Assembly (NCBI GenBank): GCA_963799365.1
Contig: CAWCWV010000017.1
Location: 372,001 to 436,000, forward strand
From: Marinirhabdus sp963799365
GTDB taxonomy: Bacteria; Bacteroidota; Bacteroidia; Flavobacteriales; Flavobacteriaceae
Length of the DNA: 64,000 nt
Direction of reading: 5' to 3'
Position numbers and translations under genes: made by a program. The notes beneath the pieces were generated by a model. That model did not search any database and had not been told where the DNA came from. It saw nothing but the letters and a program-made list of their open reading frames with translations. Positions 23,912-33,281 of the stretch are shown in pieces. Each line of letters starts with the position of its first letter. The first letter of the stretch is position 1.

Positions 23912-25093
23912 TTAGTAAATTGAATCTGTTACAATTTGTGTGCTGTCTTGTACTTCCTGTATTAATGTCTCTTCATCTTTTGGACGGGGTGAAAGTTGTT
24001 TGAGTTGTAAATCCAAGGCATCATTCCAATGCAACTTTTGTGTGATAGTTCCTTTATCCAGTTCTAAAATACCCGGATTGCTTCGTACAATAGTTTTAAG
24101 AGTAGTTTCATCGCAGAAATAGAAATCAAAATTTAGATTTTTTTCTGAAACCAACTGCTGGGTCTTCTCTGGGCTGGATGCCGAAAGACCGATTACCTGA
24201 TAATTATTTTCAATGGCTTTGTCGGTAATTTCCTTAATATTCGCATAGCCCTCCATTTCAGTCATTTGAAGGTTGTAAGCTATTACAACAATTAAATTTT
24301 CGGCTTCTAAAAACTGAGTTGTATAATCGTTCCCGTCTCGCTCTATAGAAAAATCGTGAACAGGGGGTTCATACCCTTTTTGCAACTCTGTAGTTTCAAC
24401 ACCAATAAATTCACCTTCTTGCTGTGGATAATCGCCATTGGTTGTAATTACTTTATCTTCACCATTCACTTTAAAGGTCCAGTTATATTCAAAAATAGGT
24501 TTTGGAGCGCCTTCAGGAACTTCCATTCCTTCCTGAATATTGGCGCCAATTTTATACGCCCTAAAGTCTATCCAAGGTAAATGTTGCAAGACATAGTAGG
24601 CGAACGCCAAACTTGCAAAAAAGGAGGCGAAAACTAAAAGACTTCGAGTGCCTTTTGTAAAGAACGGCTGGATGTGTTTTTTTCCGAAGAACAAAATTAA
24701 AATCATGCCACTCAATACGATGTCTTTCCAGAAAGATTCCCAAGGTGTTAATTTTAAGGCATCTCCAAAACAACCACAATCTGTCACTTTGTTAAAATAG
24801 GCCGAATAAAACGTAAGAAAAGTGAAGAATAGAATCATTAACAAGAGGCTCCACAGCGTAAACTTTTTGGCATATCCTACAATGAGCATAATCCCTAATA
24901 GCACTTCATAAACCACTACAAATAGCGCAATTAACAATGCATATGGCACTAAAAACTCCATATTCAAGACGTCTGGCGCGAAGTAATCCTTCAGTTTAAA
25001 GGAAAAACCTACGGGATCATTTAGTTTTATAAATCCGCTAATGATAAAGAATATCCCTACGAATATCCTGAGAAAGCCTACGATGTATTTCAT
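23912..25093 (-). CDS. BT_3928-family membrane protein (DoxX/MauE-like plus thioredoxin-like part)
   Basis: The 393-residue protein starts at the ATG at 25093 (MKYIVGFLR). An in-frame start 36 bp earlier would add a non-conserved stretch. The N-terminal ~190 residues contain about five membrane helices with the DoxX-like FFIISGFIKLNDP segment and a TDCGCFGDALKLTPW motif resembling MauE-type proteins. The C-terminal ~200 residues are soluble, with a thioredoxin-like arrangement (VVIAYNLQMTEMEG) but without a CxxC. The family is conserved in Bacteroidota next to tpiA and DUF1599 genes. Its biochemical role is unproven. Confidence 0.88.
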   Translation of the reverse strand: MKYIVGFLRIFVGIFFIISGFIKLNDPVGFSFKLKDYFAPDVLNMEFLVPYALLIALFVVVYEVLLGIMLIVGYAKKFTLWSLLLMILFFTFLTFYSAYFNKVTDCGCFGDALKLTPWESFWKDIVLSGMILILFFGKKHIQPFFTKGTRSLLVFASFFASLAFAYYVLQHLPWIDFRAYKIGANIQEGMEVPEGAPKPIFEYNWTFKVNGEDKVITTNGDYPQQEGEFIGVETTELQKGYEPPVHDFSIERDGNDYTTQFLEAENLIVVIAYNLQMTEMEGYANIKEITDKAIENNYQVIGLSASSPEKTQQLVSEKNLNFDFYFCDETTLKTIVRSNPGILELDKGTITQKLHWNDALDLQLKQLSPRPKDEETLIQEVQDSTQIVTDSIY

Positions 25094-25154
25094 ATTATTA
25101 AAATATAAGCACCAAAAGTAAAATTCCAAAATCCAAAATGGATTTACTCGAACT

Positions 25155-25472
25155 TTATATGATGGCGGATAAAAATTTTCTTAATTCTTCAGATTCTGAA
25201 ATAAGCTTATTTATTTCAGTTTTTTCTGAATTTGTTACTTTTAGTAGCCTAAGCCAATATCTTGATTCTTTTGCTTCTTTCCTTGCAATTTTCAATCTAA
25301 AAATAAAATCTTTTGGACCAAGTTTTTCATTAGCTTCAATGTAATTAGCTCCTATAGAGCCTGAAAATCTAACAACTTGTTTACCATCTTCCACATTTAA
25401 ATTAAACGATTTTAAACTATTCACTAACAACCTGCAGTCTTTCGCAAATTGAAACGAACGTTCTTCTAAATC
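25155..25472 (-). pseudogene. Four-helix-bundle (23S rRNA intervening-sequence type) protein, 5'-truncated
   Basis: The translation matches the four-helix-bundle family: FSGSIGANYIEANEKLGPKDF and the IARKEAKESRYWLRLL segment are diagnostic. Family homology continues upstream to DLEERSFQFAKDC (codons from 25472), but an in-frame stop immediately precedes it and no ATG is available. Only a TTG at 25430 remains, which removes the first helix. The normal length is about 115-125 residues; about 105 are recognisable. A-rich filler DNA lies on both sides (about 25108-25139 and 25489-25533). Likely a decayed gene between two conserved neighbours. Confidence 0.7.
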
Positions 25473-25530
25473 TTATTCTCCAGCCACTTTGTTTTATATT
25501 TTTGTTTTTTGGAACTTGGAATTTGATATT

Positions 25531-26088
25531 TTATTCTTTGGTGCTTGCACTATTTTGCCCAAGCAAAATAAGTGCAAATACTGCATAATTTATCATATCC
25601 TGGTAATTGGCATCAATCCCTTCGCTTACCAAGGTTTTGCCTTTATTGTTTTCAATTTGCTTCACTCGTAATAGTTTTTGCAAAATTAAATCGGTTAGGC
25701 TACTCACGCGCATATCTCTCCATGCCTCCCCATAATCGTGGTTTTTATCGAGCATTAATTGTTTTGTTTCCGCAATTTTTTCGTCATACAGTTGCGTAGC
25801 TTCTTCCAAGGAGAGGTCTGGTTGTTCTACCACACCTTTTTCTAGTTGAACTAGCGCCATAACACAGTAATTTATAATTCCAATAAATTCACTTTCCTGC
25901 CCTTCCGCTACGCGTTGCTCCTTGTTTTGTTGCAAGCCACGAATACGCTGTGCTTTAATAAAAATCTGATCGGTTAGTGATGGTAAACGCAGGATTCTCC
26001 AGGCACTGCCGTAATCTTTCATCTTGTTCATAAACAAGGTACGACAGGTTTCAATAACGTCATTATATTGTTCTGAAGTTTCAGCCAT
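25531..26088 (-). CDS. DUF1599 domain protein with two repeats
   Basis: The 185-residue protein is made of two homologous halves. Each contains a K-DYG-AWR motif (MKDYGSAWRILRLPSLTD near residue 25 and NHDYGEAWRDMRVSSLTD near residue 117) followed by a helix and an INY(C/A)V-AL segment. The family is conserved in Bacteroidota, usually beside folP, as here (divergent, 52 bp between starts). Function is not established; the helical pattern is reminiscent of nucleotide pyrophosphohydrolase folds, which is only a suggestion. Confidence 0.92.
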   Translation of the reverse strand: MAETSEQYNDVIETCRTLFMNKMKDYGSAWRILRLPSLTDQIFIKAQRIRGLQQNKEQRVAEGQESEFIGIINYCVMALVQLEKGVVEQPDLSLEEATQLYDEKIAETKQLMLDKNHDYGEAWRDMRVSSLTDLILQKLLRVKQIENNKGKTLVSEGIDANYQDMINYAVFALILLGQNSASTKE

Positions 26089-26140
26089 GGTGTTCGATAG
26101 AATTTGCGTAAATTTCGCTTAAATATCTCAAAATAGAAAA

Positions 26141-26974
26141 TTGTACACACTTAATTGTAAGGGCATACTTGTAGACCTCACCGTTCCCAAAATTATGGGC
26201 ATTATAAATGTAACTCCAGATTCATTTTATGATGGCGGAAAAACCGTGGTACTTCGGGATAGTATTGCACAGGCAGAAAAAATGGTACGTCACGGCGCTA
26301 CTTTTATCGACATTGGTGGTTATAGCTCACGACCTGGTGCGACAGACATTTCAGAAGCAGAAGAACAAGCACGTGTCATTCCTGTAATAGAAGTACTTAA
26401 CAGGGAATTTCCCAAAACTTTTTTTTCTATTGACACCTTCAGAAGCACAGTTGCTAAAGCAGCGATAGAAGCCGGAGCAGCTTTGGTGAACGATATTAGT
26501 GGCGGAATGCTAGATGCAGAAATGTTACCAACCGTAGCAAAACTGAAAGTTCCGTACATTTTAATGCATATGAAAGGTACCCCAAAAACAATGAGCGGTC
26601 TTGCTGAATATAAAAATATAACAAAAGAAGTATTGTTTTATTTTTCTGAACGAATTGCACTAGCCAGAAAGGCGGGAATTAATGATATTATAGCTGATCC
26701 GGGTTTCGGATTTGCTAAAAACCGAAAACATAATTTTGAATTATTAAAAAATTTAGAACTTCTTAAAGCTCTGTATGTCCCACTTTTAACAGGTATTTCC
26801 CGAAAATCTCTTATTTATAAAACATTAGAAACAACACCAGAGCAAGCACTTAATGGAACCACTGTTTTAAATTCGCTTGCACTGCAAAAAGGAGCAAATA
26901 TCTTACGGGTTCACGACGTGAAGGAAGCTAAAGAATGTGTTACGCTGTTACAATCTGTTTATAATACAGACTAA
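26141..26974 (+). CDS. folP: Dihydropteroate synthase
   Basis: The 277-residue enzyme joins a pterin pyrophosphate with p-aminobenzoate in folate synthesis and is the sulfonamide target. Signatures are IMGIINVTPDSFYDGG near residue 20, GATFIDIGGYSSRPGA near 50 and the DPGFGFAKNRKHN segment near 185. The start is TTG at 26141, since the sequence before the conserved core has no suitable ATG. cdaA follows 35 bp later, a gene pair common in Bacteroidota. Confidence 0.96.
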   Translation: MYTLNCKGILVDLTVPKIMGIINVTPDSFYDGGKTVVLRDSIAQAEKMVRHGATFIDIGGYSSRPGATDISEAEEQARVIPVIEVLNREFPKTFFSIDTFRSTVAKAAIEAGAALVNDISGGMLDAEMLPTVAKLKVPYILMHMKGTPKTMSGLAEYKNITKEVLFYFSERIALARKAGINDIIADPGFGFAKNRKHNFELLKNLELLKALYVPLLTGISRKSLIYKTLETTPEQALNGTTVLNSLALQKGANILRVHDVKEAKECVTLLQSVYNTD

Positions 26975-27009
26975 TTTTATACCTTTAAACCTCCTAAACC
27001 AAACCGCCC

Positions 27010-27783
27010 TTGGATTTTCTTGATATTAGAATTATTGATGTAATAGACATTGTGCTTGTGGCATTTTTAATGTACTATCTCTACAAATTAGTGCGCGGTA
27101 CTGTAGCCATTAACATCTTTGTTGGAATTGTAATTGTGTATGCTATTTGGAGGCTCACCGAGATCCTTCAAATGCAGTTATTGAGTAAAATACTGGGTGG
27201 TTTTCTGGGCGTAGGTATGTTTGCGCTTATAGTAGTATTTCAACAAGAAATACGAAAGTTTTTATTAATGTTGGGATCTACCAACTTTGCCGCACGTCGA
27301 AAAGTACTGCAAAAGCTTAAACTGTTTTCTTCAGAAAAAACAAGTAGCACCAATGTGGATAGTGTTATTTCAGCCTGCCAGAACATGAGTAGAACGAATA
27401 CAGGTGCCCTTATCGTTATTATGCGAAATAATAGTTTGGATTTTGTAAAGGATTCTGGCGACACTATGAATATTGAGTTGAACCAACCCATTATAGAAAG
27501 TGTTTTTTATAAAAATAGCCCCTTACACGATGGTGCTATGATAATTGAAGAAAACACCATTACCGCCACAAGAGTAATTCTTCCTGTTAGTAACGATCGC
27601 CGTATCCCGCAGCGTTTTGGATTGCGGCATAGAGCTGCCGTAGGGATTACCGAAAAGACAGACGCCCTTTGTATTGTTGTGAGCGAAGAAAACGGGCAAA
27701 TATCTTATTTAAAAGAAGGTGATTTTGTGTTGTATGAAGAAATAGAAGATTTAAAAAAACATCTAACACAGGATTTGAGCTAG
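27010..27783 (+). CDS. cdaA: Membrane diadenylate cyclase CdaA
   Basis: The 257-residue protein makes the second messenger c-di-AMP. Three N-terminal membrane helices (about residues 8-80) are followed by a DAC domain with the catalytic DGA motif in SPLHDGAMII (near 178) and RHRAAVG (near 208). The start is TTG at 27010, giving the usual LDIRIIDVIDI beginning. It sits between folP (35 bp) and a DUF3667 gene (3 bp), so they are probably one transcript. c-di-AMP normally controls osmolyte transport and wall homeostasis. Confidence 0.96.
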   Translation: MDFLDIRIIDVIDIVLVAFLMYYLYKLVRGTVAINIFVGIVIVYAIWRLTEILQMQLLSKILGGFLGVGMFALIVVFQQEIRKFLLMLGSTNFAARRKVLQKLKLFSSEKTSSTNVDSVISACQNMSRTNTGALIVIMRNNSLDFVKDSGDTMNIELNQPIIESVFYKNSPLHDGAMIIEENTITATRVILPVSNDRRIPQRFGLRHRAAVGITEKTDALCIVVSEENGQISYLKEGDFVLYEEIEDLKKHLTQDLS

Positions 27784-27786
27784 GCT

Positions 27787-28629
27787 ATGGAATGTAAAAA
27801 TTGCCATACTCAATTGAGTGAATCTGATAACTTCTGTAAAACCTGTGGAGCAAAAATAGTGAAGCAAGAACTTACTTTTGGCTACTTAGCAAATGAAGCG
27901 ACTGAGCGTTTCTTTAACATCGAGAACAATCTTCTAGCGCGTACTATACAGGATATGACTCTGAAGCCGCGTACTGTAATTGATGCGTACATTAACGGTT
28001 TAAGGAAGAGACATGTAAATGTGATTAGCTATTTAGCATTCGCATTAACACTTTCTGGTATTCAAATTTTTTTTATGAGGAAGGTCTTTACGGCTAATAT
28101 GGATATGAGCTGGATGAACCAACAAAACAACCCTATGCTTGAAGACATGAGCTTCATGGACAATATATGGGAATTCCAATCTATTTTTTATGTTTTCATG
28201 ATGCCCCTCTATGCGCTAATGGCTAAAATTATCTTCTTTAACTATAAAAAATACACCTATTTACACCACTTAGTTATATCAACATATACGCAAGCCCATT
28301 TAAGTATTTTATTATTTCTTCCTGCGATATTGGGATTAGTTTTTGATCTTAATTTTTTAAAAATGACCTATTTTTTCTCCATGCCAATCATGGTGATTTT
28401 TAATGCGTATGTATATAAAAGATTATATCAAATAGGCTTAAAGAAAATTATTCTAAAAACGTTTTTATTCCTCTTGATCTTTGGAGTACTCTACATAGGT
28501 ATTTCATTACTGGTATTCGCTTATCTTTTCATCTCAGGAAAAATAAATTTAGAAGAATTTATGGAAGCTCAAAAAACACAGCAAGCAGTTTCCTATATGG
28601 CCTCCTCCGTCATAAACTGGACTTCATAG
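27787..28629 (+). CDS. DUF3667 zinc-ribbon membrane protein
   Basis: The 280-residue protein begins with a zinc ribbon of two CxxC pairs (CKNC and CKTCG, residues 3-20). A conserved LTFGYLANEATERFFNIENNLLARTIQDM segment, seen here in shorter recognisable parts, follows. Four or five membrane helices fill residues 75-265. This layout is DUF3667. The 3' end overlaps the 3' end of the convergent ABC transporter gene by 37 bp. It starts 3 bp after cdaA, so a link to membrane or c-di-AMP physiology is possible but not shown. Confidence 0.88.
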   Translation: MECKNCHTQLSESDNFCKTCGAKIVKQELTFGYLANEATERFFNIENNLLARTIQDMTLKPRTVIDAYINGLRKRHVNVISYLAFALTLSGIQIFFMRKVFTANMDMSWMNQQNNPMLEDMSFMDNIWEFQSIFYVFMMPLYALMAKIIFFNYKKYTYLHHLVISTYTQAHLSILLFLPAILGLVFDLNFLKMTYFFSMPIMVIFNAYVYKRLYQIGLKKIILKTFLFLLIFGVLYIGISLLVFAYLFISGKINLEEFMEAQKTQQAVSYMASSVINWTS

Positions 28630-30359
28630 AGATTTTTATAATACCCATCTGGTCGTTCCAATAGTTCCTGGTGTGTACCAGATTCTACAATTTTACCTGC
28701 ATCCATCACCAGTATTTTATCCGCTTTTTTAATGGTTGCCAATCGGTGGGCGATTACTATGGACGTTCTGCCTTCAGTAATTTTATCGGTTGCTTTTTGT
28801 ATCATTTCTTCGGAATAGGAGTCTATGGAAGAAGTTGCTTCATCTAGAATAAGAATACTTGGATCACTCACGTAAGCTCTTAAAAAAGCGATCAATTGTC
28901 GCTGCCCTGAAGAAAGCATTGTACCTCGTTCTTTTACATTATAATGGTAACCGTTAGGAAGCGAAGTAATAAAAGTGTGTACGCCAATTTCCTTAGCGGC
29001 CGCAATCACTTCTTCTTCGGAAATGGAAGTATTGTTCAAAGTAATATTATTCAATATAGTATCGGCAAACAGAAAAACATCCTGTAGTACTACTGCTATC
29101 TGATTTCGAAGTGACGAAAGGGTATATTCCCTAATATCGTTTCTATCCACCAAAATTCGCCCGCTATTGATTTCGTAAAAACGGTTCAGCAAATTGATGA
29201 TGGTAGATTTACCTGCTCCAGTTGCTCCTACAATAGCTATGGTTTGTCCTGGATAAACTTCAAAAGATATATCTTTAATTACCTCTTCATTTTCATTATA
29301 ACCAAAGCGTACATTTTCAAAAGTAATAGCACCCTTCGCATTTTCTAGCTCCAAAACACCTTGATTGTCTATATGCGATTTGGTATCTAAAATTCCGAAG
29401 ACCCGATTGGCAGCAACCATTCCCATTTGCAGCGTATTAAATTTGTCTGCTATTTGCCGTAACGGACGAAATAGCATTTGCGAATATTGAATAAATGCTG
29501 TCACTATACCAAGTGTAATAATGCCTCCCCCAGCAGCATTTAAACCACCATACCACACTACGACACCTATTGCTATACTTGAGGCCATTTCGGCAATTGG
29601 GAAAAATATAGAGTTATACCAAACGGTTTTTACCCAGGCTTTTTTGTGCTTTTCATTAATTTCTTTAAACTGCCTATACTCGGTTTTTTCGCGCGTAAAA
29701 ATTTGCACTATTTTCATACCCGTAATACGTTCCTGCACAAAGGAATTAAGATTGGCAACCTGATTTCGCACGTCTTCAAAAGCTACCTTCATGGCTCTTT
29801 GAAAAACACGTGTTGCATATAGAATAAGTGGCAAAATTGCAAAAACTATCAACGAGAGTCTCCAGCTTTTATAAAGCATAATTCCAGCAATAGCTCCCAT
29901 TTTTAATAAGTCGCTAATGATCATAAACAGCCCTTGACTAAAAATAGAAGAAATAGTTTCAATGTCATTAACAGCTCTAGTTGTTAAACGACCCACCGCA
30001 CTTTTATCGAAATACTTCATTTTGAAACTGGTCATTAATTTGAACAGTTTTATACGAATATCTGTAATTACCTGTTGCCCTAACCAGTTGGCATAGTAAA
30101 TAAAGAAAAACTGAAAAAGTACTTCCAGCACAAGCACTCCCAGCATAAGCATTAAGTAATACTGAAGCAACGGCAAGTCTTTATTGAACATGGCGTCGTC
30201 TATTGCCAATTGCAACAAATGCGGAGTCAAAACCCCCAAAACCGACATTGCAATAGCAGCGAATGCAACAAAATAGAAGGTAAAGCGATACCTATTGGTA
30301 AATGCCAACAATCTTTTAAAAAGTCTGAAATCGAATGCCTTTCCTGATTCTTTGGCCAT
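28593..30359 (-). CDS. MsbA-like ABC exporter (membrane and ATPase domains fused)
   Basis: The 588-residue half-transporter starts at the ATG at 30359 (MAKESGKAF); an upstream in-frame ATG would run back towards truA. The six-helix membrane domain spans about residues 20-310. The ATPase domain has Walker A GATGAGKST near 378, a signature that reads LSSGQ instead of LSGGQ, Walker B ILILDEATSS and the H-loop in IVIAHRLATI. Homodimeric exporters of this group carry lipids or peptides, and the substrate is unknown. It is downstream of truA on the same strand. Confidence 0.92.
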   Translation of the reverse strand: MAKESGKAFDFRLFKRLLAFTNRYRFTFYFVAFAAIAMSVLGVLTPHLLQLAIDDAMFNKDLPLLQYYLMLMLGVLVLEVLFQFFFIYYANWLGQQVITDIRIKLFKLMTSFKMKYFDKSAVGRLTTRAVNDIETISSIFSQGLFMIISDLLKMGAIAGIMLYKSWRLSLIVFAILPLILYATRVFQRAMKVAFEDVRNQVANLNSFVQERITGMKIVQIFTREKTEYRQFKEINEKHKKAWVKTVWYNSIFFPIAEMASSIAIGVVVWYGGLNAAGGGIITLGIVTAFIQYSQMLFRPLRQIADKFNTLQMGMVAANRVFGILDTKSHIDNQGVLELENAKGAITFENVRFGYNENEEVIKDISFEVYPGQTIAIVGATGAGKSTIINLLNRFYEINSGRILVDRNDIREYTLSSLRNQIAVVLQDVFLFADTILNNITLNNTSISEEEVIAAAKEIGVHTFITSLPNGYHYNVKERGTMLSSGQRQLIAFLRAYVSDPSILILDEATSSIDSYSEEMIQKATDKITEGRTSIVIAHRLATIKKADKILVMDAGKIVESGTHQELLERPDGYYKNLYEVQFMTEEAI

Positions 30360-30382
30360 ATTATTCTTCTTGGGGTAGCTTT

Positions 30383-31132
30383 TTATTTTTTTACAAAGAT
30401 AGTGGTTGGGTAACAAACTTTTGTAAGGAATAATCCGTGCGCAGGAGCCGATGCGCCTGCGTTGCTTCTATCTTTACTTTTTATGATTTCGTGTAGCTGT
30501 TCTATAGTAATTTTTCCTAGACCAACATTTAGCAAGGTACCTACTACAGCCCGCACCATATTACGTAAAAAACGATTTGCGGTAATGGTAAACTTCAACT
30601 GCGAGCCTTCCGTTTCCCACACTGCTTTTGTTATATTACAAATGTAGGTCTTTGCATCTGTGTTGCTTCTGGAAAAGCATTGAAAATCGCTATACTGCAA
30701 TAGGACTTCTGCGGCTTTATTCATTAGATCCACATTTGGGACTACATTGATTTGATACGCTAATTTTTGCTGAAACGGATCTTTGCGTAGCGAAATTATA
30801 TATTCATATTCGCGAGAAGTGGCATGAAAACGGGCGTGTGCTTCATCTGTAACTTGTATAATGTCTTGTATTGAAATATCCTTGGGAAGAAATGAGTTTA
30901 ATTTGTAAATAGTTTCTTCAACGGCAATAATTTTGTCCAAATCAAAATGAGCAAAGAGTTGTTTTGCATGCACGCCTGCATCTGTTCTGCCAGCTCCTAC
31001 GGCCTGTATTTCTTTTCTGAAAAATGTAGAAAGCGTTTTTTCCAGCACTTCTTCCACACTAATTGCATTGGGCTGCATTTGCCAGCCGTGATAGTGGGTA
31101 CCGTTATAAGCAAGTTCAATGAAATAGCGCAA
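30383..31132 (-). CDS. truA: tRNA pseudouridine synthase A
   Basis: The 249-residue enzyme makes pseudouridine at positions 38-40 of tRNA anticodon arms. The catalytic Asp lies in AVGAGRTDAGVHA near residue 52. The N-terminal YFIELAYNGTHYHGWQ and C-terminal FLRNMVRAVVGTLL segments are family hallmarks. Length is normal. It ends 23 bp before the ABC exporter start, and its 5' side borders a large tandem repeat. Confidence 0.96.
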   Translation of the reverse strand: MRYFIELAYNGTHYHGWQMQPNAISVEEVLEKTLSTFFRKEIQAVGAGRTDAGVHAKQLFAHFDLDKIIAVEETIYKLNSFLPKDISIQDIIQVTDEAHARFHATSREYEYIISLRKDPFQQKLAYQINVVPNVDLMNKAAEVLLQYSDFQCFSRSNTDAKTYICNITKAVWETEGSQLKFTITANRFLRNMVRAVVGTLLNVGLGKITIEQLHEIIKSKDRSNAGASAPAHGLFLTKVCYPTTIFVKK

Positions 31133-31138
31133 AAATAA

Positions 31139-31813
31139 AGTTTTAAAATTTCAGTAAAAATACGAAATGATTAACGATTGAAGATTGTCGATTTTAGATT
31201 GTCGAATTGAAAAGACTAGACTCATTGCGCAAAGGGTACCTTTAGGGATTAGGGGTGCGGCGGGAGAGAAGTTTTAAAATTTCAGTAAAAATACGAAATG
31301 ATTAACGATTGAAGATTGTCGATTTTAGATTGTCGAATTGAAAAGACTAGACTCATTGCGCAAAGGCTCCCTTTAGGGATTAGGGGTGCGGCGGGAGTGA
31401 AGTTTTAAAATTTCAGTAAAAATACGAAATGATTAACGATTGAAGATTGTCGATTTTAGATTGTCGAATTGAAAAGACTAGACTCGTTGCGCAAAGGCTC
31501 CCTTTAGGGATTAGGGGTGCGGCGGGAGAGAAGTTTTAAAATTTCAGTAAAAATACGAAATGATTAACGATTGAAGATTGTCGATTTTAGATTGTCGAAT
31601 TGAAAAGACTAGACTCGTTGCGCAAAGGCTCCCTTTAGGGATTAGGGGTGCGGCGGGAGTGAAGTTTTAAAATTTCAGTAAAAATACGAAATGATTAACG
31701 ATTGAAGATTGTCGATTTTAGATTGTCGAATTGAAAAGACTAGACTCGTTGCGCAAAGGCTCCCTTTAGGGATTAGGGGTGCGGCGGGAGTGAAGTTTTA
31801 AAATTTCAGTAAA
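31139..31813. repeat. 131-bp tandem repeat, five full copies plus a partial sixth
   Basis: Unit starts (AGTTTTAAAATTTCAG) are at 31139, 31270, 31401, 31532 and 31663, with a 20-bp partial copy at 31794. The period is exactly 131 bp. Copies are almost identical, differing at about three sites: ACTCATT in units 1-2 versus ACTCGTT in 3-5; GGGAGAG versus GGGAGTG; and a small change in the CTCCCTTTAGGG string in unit 1. Each unit contains the string GATTGTCGATTTTAGATTGTCG and a GC-richer GGGGTGCGGCGGG segment. No coding capacity is apparent. Confidence 0.97.
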
Positions 31814-31850
31814 GTAGCTTAAGTCCAAAACTAAAAAACAAGCTTTCGAA

Positions 31851-31892
31851 TTCACCAATTCACCAACTCACCAACTCACCAACTCACCAATT
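31851..31892. repeat. Short tandem repeat CACCAACT(C)
   Basis: About four to five direct copies of a nine-base unit (TCACCAACT/TCACCAATT) lie just before the phosphodiesterase promoter. Confidence 0.85.
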
Positions 31893-31907
31893 AACCTTTC
31901 AAACCTT

Positions 31908-31915
31908 TATATTTG
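31908..31915 (+). promoter_or_regulatory. -7 box of the YfcE-like gene
   Basis: TATATTTG matches TAnnTTTG. It overlaps an upstream in-frame TTG (31913), which argues for the second TTG at 31931 as the true start. Confidence 0.65.
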
Positions 31916-31930
31916 CTGAAAAGAATTCTC

Positions 31931-32422
31931 TTGATTAAAATCCTACTTCTTAGCGATACGCATAGTTACCTAGATGAAACCATCTTAAAACACGTGAAAC
32001 AAGCCGATGAAGTCTGGCATGCTGGAGATATAGGGGATCTGAAGGTAACAGATACTATAAAAAAAATAAGACCCCTTCGCGCAGTATATGGAAATATAGA
32101 CAGCTCAGAGGCACGTGGCGAATTTCCACTAGACAACAGGTTTATCTGTGAAAAAGTTTCTGTTTGGATTACACATATTGGCGGCTATCCAGGTCGTTAT
32201 AACGCGCGTATTCGAGAGGAACTAAAATTAAATCCGCCTCGCTTGTTTATTACAGGACACTCACATATTCTGAAAGTAATGCCCGATAAAAAACTAAAAT
32301 TACTACACATGAATCCGGGAGCTGCTGGTACCCACGGGTTTCATAATGTAAGAACGATGCTTCGTTTTGTAATTGATGGACCGGAGATAAAAAACCTTGA
32401 AGTAATAGAAATTAAACGCTAG
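31931..32422 (+). CDS. YfcE-type metallophosphoesterase
   Basis: About 163 residues with the complete calcineurin-like metal motifs: LLSDTHSYLD near the N-terminus, HAGDIGD, a YGNID segment, ITHIGGYPG and TGHSHI. Short proteins of this family hydrolyse phosphodiesters. TTG at 31931 is taken as the start because the -7 box overlaps the earlier TTG. It is monocistronic and preceded by repeat DNA. The physiological substrate is unknown. Confidence 0.9.
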   Translation: MIKILLLSDTHSYLDETILKHVKQADEVWHAGDIGDLKVTDTIKKIRPLRAVYGNIDSSEARGEFPLDNRFICEKVSVWITHIGGYPGRYNARIREELKLNPPRLFITGHSHILKVMPDKKLKLLHMNPGAAGTHGFHNVRTMLRFVIDGPEIKNLEVIEIKR

Positions 32423-32610
32423 CTTCGATACAATTTTATTATTTCCAGCTCCACTGTAGATAATAAAATCACTCAGCTACCTTTGATTTTGCATTTCTAT
32501 AATATATAGGATTATAGCAGTAAGAGTAATTTTAAAGTTTTAATTCAAACTAACCTGCAAAGGTTGCTGGGCGATTTTACTCGCAACACAAAACCGTATG
32601 CAACCAAAAA

Positions 32611-32638
32611 ACCCTTGAAGATGGCATTCTTCAAGGGT
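32611..32638 (-). terminator. Terminator of the DUF4293 gene
   Basis: An 11-bp perfect stem ACCCTTGAAGA/TCTTCAAGGGT with a six-base loop is followed on the minus strand by a run of six Ts. Confidence 0.9.
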
Positions 32639-32665
32639 CTTGCACTAATAATACTAAGCTATAGT

Positions 32666-33076
32666 TTATCGTAAACGATCTACAGATTTTACGAGATCCT
32701 CATCCTTTTTGATGGCTTTATTGGCCATCGCTAAAAAAACGATAGAAATGATAGGAAGTAACACCCCAATACCTTTCTCAGAAACCAATGTTTCTCCAGA
32801 TACTTTTAGTGATCTGTAAACGAAAACTCCCAGTAATACAAAGTTTAATATGATACTTAAACGGTTCATCACAAATTGGAATTGCCGTTTTTTAAAACTT
32901 AAAATTGAAATTATTGACAAAGCTATGGAAATAAAAATAAGTCCGAAAACTAAAATTTCATCTCTTGCAATTACAATGTTACCAGTCTCATCAATTATAG
33001 ACGGAAACCAAATATACAAGCAACCCATCACTATAATAGAGATAATTATATATACAGTTTGAATGCGTTGTAACAT
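32666..33076 (-). CDS. DUF4293 membrane protein
   Basis: The 136-residue protein has four hydrophobic helices (about residues 7-24, 44-62, 70-88 and 103-120). The MLQRIQTVYI N-terminus is characteristic of the DUF4293 family of Bacteroidota, and a short charged tail ends the protein. It is divergent from rho, a conserved arrangement in the group. Function unknown. Confidence 0.88.
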   Translation of the reverse strand: MLQRIQTVYIIISIIVMGCLYIWFPSIIDETGNIVIARDEILVFGLIFISIALSIISILSFKKRQFQFVMNRLSIILNFVLLGVFVYRSLKVSGETLVSEKGIGVLLPIISIVFLAMANKAIKKDEDLVKSVDRLR

Positions 33077-33281
33077 GGTGTGCTCGCTTTAGCGAAAACA
33101 AAAATAAGGTTTCTTTTTGAAAGATTTAACCCTTCAATTTAAAATATTATTGTATCATTGTAACATCAATTCGTAACCACCTCAATAAAGGTTACTTAGT
33201 CTTCGATATATTTTTCAATAAAAGTATCTTCTTAACGATAACGATTTTTTTCAATCAAATAAACATTATTCCCTTACATAC

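Noticed and set aside
31139..31813. 131-bp array considered as CRISPR or an origin of replication
   Set aside because: Units are contiguous with no spacers, and there are no DnaA boxes or adjacent replication genes recognised.
33173..33195. GTAACC/GGTTAC inverted repeat upstream of rho as a riboswitch or attenuator
   Set aside because: Only six base pairs with an 11-base loop and no downstream terminator; too weak to support a call.
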